Source of the DNA: Mesorhizobium sp. 113-3-3
GTDB lineage: Bacteria; Pseudomonadota; Alphaproteobacteria; Rhizobiales; Rhizobiaceae
Reading direction: 5' to 3'
DNA: 64,000 nt
Assembly (NCBI RefSeq): GCF_016756495.1
Contig: NZ_AP023243.1
Coordinates: 1,054,001 to 1,118,000 of the forward strand
Part shown: in pieces, positions 58,858 to 64,000 of the stretch
Position numbering within the stretch: the first letter of the stretch is position 1
How the letters are laid out: each line of letters starts with the position of its first letter
The notes under the pieces: model-generated
Database searches by the model: none
The model's input: the letters and a program-made list of their open reading frames with translations, nothing else
Told to the model about the DNA's origin: nothing
Program-made: the position numbers and the translations under genes

Positions 58858-59616
58858 ATGAGCGGCTGGCTGGAGCGGTTCGGTTACAGCCTGGGCCGGC
58901 GAGCCGGTGGCGTCCTGCGGTCTATTGGCCTGGCCGCCGCCGTCGTTCCGTCGCTGGCGACGGCAGCCCAATGGGACCCTTCGCAGGCGAGCAGCAATCT
59001 TGGCATTTTCGCTTTGAGCGATGCTCAACTGGAAGAGCGGAAGATCACCGTCACTCCGATCGGCGAACTCGAATTGCCGACCGGTGAAATCATCGCGTGC
59101 GATCCTCTGATCAGCGATACCGAGATGCCGGCCTTGAGCCGTAGGGTCAAACCGGGGCGCTACCCGGTTTCGCTGCTGGAAGCCCAGGGCCGCGTCGCGA
59201 TTTCGGTGCTGCGCTTCAAGCCCGGCACGCCGGTTCGCTGGGAACTGGCGACAGTGCCCGGCCAGGATGCGTCGACCTTGAAGGGCGACGAGATCTTCGG
59301 CTATCCCGTCGATGCCGGCCTTGGCTCGTTCATGGACAAAACGGCGATGGCGCTGATGTCGGGTGAGCAGGACAAGCTCAAGGCCGAGCAGAATTACTAT
59401 GACGACGTGCTGGCGGCCGAATTCGCGCCCAACCAGGACAGGTTCGTCATGCATCATCCGGTTGCCGGCAACCCGCTCAACATCGCCATGTTCTGGAGCG
59501 GCTGGGGTGACGGATTCTATCCATCGTTCTGGGGGCTGGACGCGGCCGGCGAGCCGCTGCTGCTGATGACCGATTTTGGCGTTCTGGAAAACGCCGATGG
59601 CCGCGAGAGCCAGTAG
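58858..59616 (+). CDS. DUF4241 family secreted protein
   Basis: 252 residues with an N-terminal hydrophobic segment (LRSIGLAAAVVPSLATAA). The DUF4241-like pattern includes RVKPGRYPVSLLEAQGRVAI, VRWELATVPGQDASTLK and GYPVDAGLGSFMDK, plus MFWSGWGDGFYPSFWGLDA. Function unknown. It starts 16 bp after sucB, so it may be cotranscribed although it does not belong to the pathway. Confidence 0.75.
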   Translation: MSGWLERFGYSLGRRAGGVLRSIGLAAAVVPSLATAAQWDPSQASSNLGIFALSDAQLEERKITVTPIGELELPTGEIIACDPLISDTEMPALSRRVKPGRYPVSLLEAQGRVAISVLRFKPGTPVRWELATVPGQDASTLKGDEIFGYPVDAGLGSFMDKTAMALMSGEQDKLKAEQNYYDDVLAAEFAPNQDRFVMHHPVAGNPLNIAMFWSGWGDGFYPSFWGLDAAGEPLLLMTDFGVLENADGRESQ

Positions 59617-59625
59617 GGCACCGCG

Positions 59626-60135
59626 ATGCAAAGCGCAATGTCGCCCACCATCCGATGTCTCGCTGGATTGCTGGCGATCTTGTTTACCAACTCTGCCGCT
59701 TATGCCGCCTGCCCGATCGAACTCGCCGTCTATGGTGACGCGCAGAGTGGCAGCGAGATCGACTTTACGCCGACCGGGACCTCAGCTGTTGTCACCAACA
59801 GTTACCGCATGATCCTCGACAACAATGTGGTGCTGAACGGCATTGTGATGTGGAGCTCGGGTGAAGCGCGGCCGAACGGTTCCTTGATGTACAAATGCCC
59901 CGAGGGCGACGTCACCGGCGGCGAACTTGCCGCCTGCACGCTGTGGAACGGTGTGATCTATACGTCGGATGAAAAGGGCGCGATTGGGCTGTTGCCGGCC
60001 GAAGGTGTCGATGCGCCGAAGACACTGATCTTTCCCGATCTTGGGCCGTCATTGCGGCATTCGCTGGCCTATGGTGGCAGCGGATTCTCAAAAGTGCCGT
60101 CGGATGTGTTTACGCTGAAGGGATGCCAGGAATGA
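59626..60135 (+). CDS. Secreted protein of unknown function
   Basis: 169 residues with a signal peptide (CLAGLLAILFTNSAAYA). The mature part has several Cys (ACPIELAV, MYKCPEGD, LAACTLWNG, LKGCQE), likely disulfides. Not recognised. Its stop overlaps the SDR start (ATGA, 60132-60135), which indicates coupling. Confidence 0.7.
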   Translation: MQSAMSPTIRCLAGLLAILFTNSAAYAACPIELAVYGDAQSGSEIDFTPTGTSAVVTNSYRMILDNNVVLNGIVMWSSGEARPNGSLMYKCPEGDVTGGELAACTLWNGVIYTSDEKGAIGLLPAEGVDAPKTLIFPDLGPSLRHSLAYGGSGFSKVPSDVFTLKGCQE

Positions 60136-60887
60136 GCGAGACGCAAAAGGTGCTGTTGGTCACCGGCGGCAGTCGCGGCATTGGCGCCGCGGTCTGCCGG
60201 CAGGGGTCCAAGGCGGGCTATCGCGTGGCGGTCAACTATGCCTCCAACAAGGCTGCCGCCGACGCGCTGGTCGGCGAGATCAAGGCTGCCGGCGGCGATG
60301 CTTTCGCGGTCAAGGGCGATGTCGGCAGCGAGGCCGATATCCTCTCCATCTTCGAGGCCGTCGACCGCGCCTATGGCCGGCTCGACGCCTTCGTCAACAA
60401 TGCCGGCATCGTTGACGTCAAGGCGCGCGTCGACGAAATGAGCGCGGCACGGCTGGAGCGCATGATGCGCATCAATGTCGTCGGTTCCATCCTGTGCGCC
60501 CGCGAAGCGGTCAAGCGCATGTCGACGCGACACGGCGGCAAGGGCGGATCGATCGTCAACATCTCATCGGCGGCCGCGGTGCTCGGCGCGCCGGACAATT
60601 ATGTCGACTATGCCGCCTCCAAGGGCGCCATCGACACGTTCACCGTCGGGCTCGCCCGCGAGGTGGCGCTGGAAGGCATCCGCGTCAACGCGGTGCGGCC
60701 CGGCATCATCGACACCGACATCCATGCCTCCGGCGGGCAGCCGGACCGGGTGGCGCTGATCCAGGACTCGCTGCCGATGAAAAGAGCCGGCACATCAGAT
60801 GAAGTCGCAAACGCGGTCCTCTATCTTTTATCCGACGCCGCGTCCTATACGACCGGCGCGATCCTGAATGTCAGCGGCGGCCGCTGA
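60132..60887 (+). CDS. Short-chain dehydrogenase/reductase
   Basis: Classical SDR, 251 residues: TGGSRGIGAAVCRQG (TGxxxGxG cofactor loop), NNAGIVDV (NNAG), IVNISSAAAVLGAP with Ser and YVDYAASKGAID with the catalytic YxxxK. It prefers NADP or NAD, unknown substrate; resembles 3-oxoacyl-ACP reductase or glucose dehydrogenase-like SDRs. Last gene before lpdA. Confidence 0.9.
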   Translation: MSETQKVLLVTGGSRGIGAAVCRQGSKAGYRVAVNYASNKAAADALVGEIKAAGGDAFAVKGDVGSEADILSIFEAVDRAYGRLDAFVNNAGIVDVKARVDEMSAARLERMMRINVVGSILCAREAVKRMSTRHGGKGGSIVNISSAAAVLGAPDNYVDYAASKGAIDTFTVGLAREVALEGIRVNAVRPGIIDTDIHASGGQPDRVALIQDSLPMKRAGTSDEVANAVLYLLSDAASYTTGAILNVSGGR

Positions 60888-60911
60888 GACCCAATCAAGA
60901 AGGGAAGTATC

Positions 60912-62318
60912 ATGGCTTATGACGTCGTTATCATCGGATCTGGACCCGGCGGCTATGTCTGCGCCATCAAGGCGGCACAGCTTGGGCTGAAGGTGGCGGT
61001 GGTCGAGAAGAACGCTACCTTCGGCGGCACCTGCCTCAACATCGGCTGCATCCCGTCGAAGGCGCTGCTCCATGCCTCGGAAATGTTCGCCGAGGCCGGC
61101 CATTCCTTCGACACGCTGGGTATCGAGATACCGGCGCCCAAGCACAATCTGAAGAAGATGATGGCGCACAAGGATGCGACGGTGGCGTCCAACGTCAACG
61201 GCGTCGCCTTCCTGTTCAAGAAGAACAAGATCGACTCCTTCCGCGGCACCGGCAAGGTGGTCGCGGCGGGCAAGGTCTCGGTCACCTCCGAGGACGGCAA
61301 GGTTGAGGAGATCGAGACGAAAAATATCGTCATCGCCACCGGTTCGGATGTCGCCGGCATTCCCGGGGTCAAGGTCGATATCGACGAGAATATCATCGTG
61401 TCGTCGACGGGCGCGCTGTCGCTGGACAAGGTTCCCGGCCATCTGGTGGTGGTCGGCGGCGGCGTCATCGGGCTCGAGCTCGGCTCGGTCTGGGCGCGGC
61501 TCGGCGCCAAGGTCACCGTCGTCGAGTTCCTCGACACGATCCTCGGCGGCATGGACGGCGAGGTCTCCAAGCAATTCCAGCGGCTGCTCTCCAAGCAAGG
61601 CTTCGAGTTCAAGCTCGGCGCCAAGGTCACCGGTGTCGCCAAGGCCAAGAAGGGTGCCACCGTCACCTTCGAGCCGGTGAAGGGTGGCGCCGCCGAGACC
61701 ATCGCCGCCGATGTCGTGCTGATCGCCACCGGCCGCCGCGCCTATGCCGACAGTCTCGGGCTGAAAGAAGCCGGCGTCGAGGTCGATGAGCGCGGCCGGG
61801 TCAAGACCGACGGACACCTGCGCACCAACGTCCCCGGCATCTATGCCATCGGCGATGTCATCGCCGGGCCGATGCTGGCGCACAAGGCCGAGGACGAGGG
61901 CGTGGCGGTGGCCGAAACCATCGCCGGTCAGGCCGGCCATGTGAATTACGAGGTTATCCCGAGCGTCGTCTACACCAGCCCGGAAATCGCCTCGGTCGGC
62001 AAGACCGAGGAAGAGCTGAAGAAGGCCGGCATCGACTACAGGATCGGAAAATTCCCGTTCAGCGCCAATGGCCGCGCCCGCGCCATGCTGCACACGGACG
62101 GTTTCGTGAAGATCCTCGCCGACAAGGCCAGCGACCGCGTGCTCGGCGTGCACATTGTCGGCTTCGGCGCCGGCGAGATGATCCACGAGGCGGCCGTGCT
62201 GATGGAGTTCGGCGGCTCGTCGGAAGACCTCGCCCGCACCTGCCACGCGCATCCGACGATGTCGGAAGCGGTGAAGGAAGCGGCGCTGGCCACTTTCTTC
62301 AAGCCGATCCATATCTAA
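60912..62318 (+). CDS. lpdA: Dihydrolipoyl dehydrogenase (E3)
   Basis: FAD enzyme that reoxidises dihydrolipoamide. FAD loop [20 protein letters not shown], redox disulfide [17 protein letters not shown] (CxxxxC), NAD loop [20 protein letters not shown], and catalytic His in [13 protein letters not shown]. 468 residues. Third component for the OGDH complex; a second lpd elsewhere for PDH is possible. Confidence 0.97.
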   Translation: MAYDVVIIGSGPGGYVCAIKAAQLGLKVAVVEKNATFGGTCLNIGCIPSKALLHASEMFAEAGHSFDTLGIEIPAPKHNLKKMMAHKDATVASNVNGVAFLFKKNKIDSFRGTGKVVAAGKVSVTSEDGKVEEIETKNIVIATGSDVAGIPGVKVDIDENIIVSSTGALSLDKVPGHLVVVGGGVIGLELGSVWARLGAKVTVVEFLDTILGGMDGEVSKQFQRLLSKQGFEFKLGAKVTGVAKAKKGATVTFEPVKGGAAETIAADVVLIATGRRAYADSLGLKEAGVEVDERGRVKTDGHLRTNVPGIYAIGDVIAGPMLAHKAEDEGVAVAETIAGQAGHVNYEVIPSVVYTSPEIASVGKTEEELKKAGIDYRIGKFPFSANGRARAMLHTDGFVKILADKASDRVLGVHIVGFGAGEMIHEAAVLMEFGGSSEDLARTCHAHPTMSEAVKEAALATFFKPIHI

Positions 62319-62333
62319 AGGCCTTTCATAAAC

Positions 62334-62514
62334 TCTACTCCGGCGGCCATCTGGTGCGGGTTTCTGCGCTTCTCACAGCGCCGCGCGCCCTCTTGGACGC
62401 GCAAAGGACGCTGTGACACTTTTGACTGGCGCATGATCCTTTCCGAAAATCGGACCGATTTTCGGGGTCATGCGCTGCTCACGGACCTGAATGTCCGCTG
62501 CGCTCCGGTTCTCG
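62334..62514. repeat. Interspersed palindromic repeat, copy 2, with nested insert
   Basis: The blocks GAGAACCGGAGCGCAGCGGAC (reverse strand, 62490-62514) and CAGATGGCCGCC, AAGCGCAGAAA (62338-62372) match copy 1 (43239-43380) but here are separated by about 120 bp. That stretch contains a palindrome pair GGATCATGCGC/GCATGACCCC with GAAAATCGG-CCGATTTTC (62429-62476), and GCGCGGCGCTGTGA. So one repeat appears inserted into another. Confidence 0.7.
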
Positions 62515-62582
62515 CAAATCACACCAGCTGACTCACCGGAGCGAGTTTCTGGAAAGGCCTTTCAGGCGCTATCGCCTCAAAA

Positions 62583-62611
62583 CAAAACGGCCCGCCTTTC
62601 AGCGGGCCGTT
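62583..62611 (-). terminator. Intrinsic terminator after the Ala-Pro protein
   Basis: 9-bp stem ACGGCCCGC / GCGGGCCGT, 6-nt loop, followed on the minus strand by TTTTGTTTT. It lies 21 bp beyond the stop of 62632-62928. Confidence 0.75.
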
Positions 62612-62631
62612 GGTATCTGGTGCCGGGCCGA

Positions 62632-62928
62632 TCAGTTGGCCGGTGCAGGCGCCGGAGCGGGAGCAGGCGCTGGTGCCGGAGCAGGCGCGGGTGCTGGCGC
62701 AGGGGCCGGAGCTGGCGCAGGAGCCGGTGCTGGCTCGGGTGCCGGAGCGGGCGCAGGCGCCGGGGCCGGTGTGCTGGCCGCTGGCGGTTCGGCGGGTGCC
62801 GGATGCTCGCCGCTTCTGCCGAAAACATAATACGCGACAATCGCCAGGATAACGACGACCAGCGCAATCAGCCAGGGGCTGCCGCCCCCGCCGCTTGGCC
62901 TGGGAGTGTCGTTCGATGGATTCGCCAT
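62632..62928 (-). CDS. Single-pass membrane protein with Ala-Pro repeat tail
   Basis: 98 residues: a cytoplasmic Gly/Pro-rich start (MANPSNDTPRPSGGGG), one helix (PWLIALVVVILAIVAYYVFG) and then about 60 residues dominated by alternating Ala-Pro (with occasional Glu/Thr). Such AP-rich tails span the periplasm or wall in TonB-like proteins. DNA repeats make the opposite strand look like a Gly-Ala ORF; codon use and the helix support the minus strand. Function unknown. Confidence 0.75.
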   Translation of the reverse strand: MANPSNDTPRPSGGGGSPWLIALVVVILAIVAYYVFGRSGEHPAPAEPPAASTPAPAPAPAPAPEPAPAPAPAPAPAPAPAPAPAPAPAPAPAPAPAN

Positions 62929-63054
62929 AAAAGTGTCCTCCGTGGATGAAAATGATCAATCAACAGCCATCAACGCGCAACCGTTGAATGGGTTTCACGC
63001 TAGGGAAGGAAAGCGCCGAAAACGCGGCGTTTGGGCCCCTCACCGCCATCCGAC

Positions 63055-63117
63055 TCAATTGACGGCGGTGACAGTATAGCCGGCTTTGCGGAAATCCTCG
63101 ACCAGTCCTCTCCGGGC
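63055..63117 (-). pseudogene. C-terminal fragment of a TraB/GumN protein (duplicated)
   Basis: Encodes RGLVEDFRKAGYTVTAVN plus a stop. 39 of 40 bases are the same as in the intact gene's end (63684-63723). No upstream part of the gene remains in frame. It is probably a leftover of a tandem duplication that was replaced by the DUF2867 region. Confidence 0.65.
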
Positions 63118-63186
63118 CGGCGGCGTTTCGCCACGCAGCGAGCCAAACCAACCGATGCTATCGTTGGTTGCGAGGGATTTGCCGAT

Positions 63187-63663
63187 ATGACGCCCACTGC
63201 ACAAACCTTTCCCGATCCCGAAAGCGTTCTTGCCGGCGCTCAGTTCGCCGACCGGTACGTGCTGACAACCGATGGTCTTGCATTGACCGCCATGGGCGCG
63301 GCCGAACGCGCCCTGGCGCGAACACCGCGATGGGTCGGCCGGCTTACGGCGCTGCGCAACCTTGCCGTCAGGCCATTTGGGCTGAAAGGCGGGGCTGACC
63401 CCGACGCGCCGCCGGAAAGCAAGGTCGGCATGTTTCCGCTCATCAGCCAGGCGCCCGGCAGGGTCGTCCTTGGGCTGAACGACCGGCACCTCGATTTCCG
63501 CCTCCTGGTGGAGGTGAACGACCTCGGCGCGGGCCGGCAGGAGGTGGCCGCATCGACAATCGTGAAGACGCACAATCTGTTTGGGCGGACCTATCTCGCC
63601 ATCATCATGCCGTTTCACCGCATCATCGTTCCGGCGATGCTGGCTCAGGTCTTGATCAAATAG
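63187..63663 (+). CDS. DUF2867 family protein
   Basis: 158 residues. Family pattern ALARTPRWVGRLTALRNLAV through VGMFPLISQAPGRVVLGLNDRH and VKTHNLFGRTYLAIIMPFHR with LDFRLLVEV. Function unknown. It lies between a TraB fragment and the intact TraB gene on the other strand. Confidence 0.8.
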   Translation: MTPTAQTFPDPESVLAGAQFADRYVLTTDGLALTAMGAAERALARTPRWVGRLTALRNLAVRPFGLKGGADPDAPPESKVGMFPLISQAPGRVVLGLNDRHLDFRLLVEVNDLGAGRQEVAASTIVKTHNLFGRTYLAIIMPFHRIIVPAMLAQVLIK

Positions 63664-63666
63664 GGG

Positions 63667-64000
63667 TCAAAGCCCCACTGCCGTGACAGTATAGCCAGCT
63701 TTGCGGAAATCCTCGACCAGTCCCTCGGGGCCTGGAAGATGCAGCGCGCCCACCGCCATGAAGACATTGCCCCTGGCCAGGATCGGCCCGGCGTGATCGA
63801 CCATCACCTTGTTGCGGCTGGTGATCATGGTTTCCTCGAAGGCGGCATAGCCCGAGGCGTCGTTCTGCTCTTCGGGCATGGCGGCGCGGAACAGCGGCCA
63901 GAACATGCCGGTGTCGCCGCGCTGGTAGAGCACGATCATGGTCTCGTTGATGTCGTTGACCTTGTCGCCGAGCTTCAGCGTGTCGACCAGGCCCTTCATG
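63667..64000 (-). CDS. TraB/GumN family protein (partial at window edge)
   Basis: C-terminal 110 residues of a TraB/GumN protein: MIVLYQRGDTGMFWPLFRAA, TSRNKVMVDHAGPILARGNV and VGALHLPGPEGLVEDFRKAG are the conserved end of this family, which resembles erythromycin-esterase/ChaN-fold hydrolases. The N-terminal part lies outside the window, so the start is unknown. Confidence 0.8.
   Translation of the reverse strand, partial: MKGLVDTLKLGDKVNDINETMIVLYQRGDTGMFWPLFRAAMPEEQNDASGYAAFEETMITSRNKVMVDHAGPILARGNVFMAVGALHLPGPEGLVEDFRKAGYTVTAVGL

Noticed and set aside
62636..62830. Gly-Ala repeat ORF on the plus strand
   Set aside because: Complement of the Ala-Pro tail; the minus strand has a membrane helix, a start and a terminator.

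Overview
The window looks like a chromosomal segment of a Mesorhizobium-type alphaproteobacterium (Rhizobiales, Phyllobacteriaceae). The evidence is high GC, an Omp19-like lipoprotein, an IalB-family protein, the ffh / chorismate mutase / rpsP cluster, the mdh-suc operon, a divergent acnA/ccm region with an Irr-like box, and several families of palindromic rhizobial intergenic repeats. I see no rRNA, tRNA, CRISPR array, prophage or intact insertion sequence.

Layout. 1-3.2 kb (minus): decayed acyl-CoA thioesterase/BAAT-like pseudogene, then ffh -> chorismate mutase -> rpsP. 3.2-8.5 kb: small-gene region with antitoxin debris, an SH3/DUF1236 envelope protein, a zinc metallopeptidase, a lytic transglycosylase and a tandem pair of Cys-repeat secreted proteins. 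8.6-17.7 kb: argG, an MHYT-GGDEF-EAL protein, a LysE exporter, two four-helix membrane paralogs split by a low-GC sulfotransferase, rlmN and a CLC channel. 17.7-29.8 kb: ialB-like gene, YkvA, pterin dehydratase, LMW-PTP, thpR, tesA-like esterase divergent from a ybbAP-like ABC system, BI-1, GNAT, DUF2794, a candidate structured RNA, ubiA, DUF1223 and a ceramidase-family protein. 29.8-35.1 kb: acnA divergent from ccmA-ccmB-(no ccmC)-ccmD-ccmG. 35.2-43.6 kb: small genes, then the minus-strand cluster dapF-mtaB-ftsY-yciB-PPOX-flavin reductase. 43.6-49.4 kb: secreted proteins, an MBL-fold hydrolase, a gene with an in-frame stop, omp19, zapE and GNAT. 49.6-62.3 kb (plus): the TCA operon mdh-sucC-[cupin, DUF1579, vapBC]-sucD-sucA-sucB-[DUF4241, secreted protein, SDR]-lpdA. 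62.3-64 kb: repeats, an Ala-Pro-tailed membrane protein, DUF2867 and a TraB/GumN gene running off the edge.

How the genes work together. Both halves of the SRP targeting system are present (ffh and ftsY). The TCA segment encodes malate dehydrogenase, succinyl-CoA synthetase, and the E1, E2 and E3 subunits of 2-oxoglutarate dehydrogenase; aconitase lies about 17 kb away. Iron supply probably couples aconitase and cytochrome c maturation through one Irr-like site.

Most distinctive observations: (i) a roughly 125-bp palindromic intergenic repeat has entered the ftsY reading frame twice and is translated; (ii) long hairpins built from tandem short repeats lie between genes at four places and encode the C-terminal residues of two proteins; (iii) a 35-codon leader ORF upstream of ffh repeats the ffh N-terminal peptide and ends overlapping the ffh start; (iv) a vapBC module with a palindromic operator sits between sucC and sucD; (v) ccmC is missing from the ccm operon; (vi) a three-hairpin, terminator-ended candidate RNA lies upstream of ubiA; (vii) the argG ribosome-binding site lies in a closing stem beside an in-frame Arg-rich extension.
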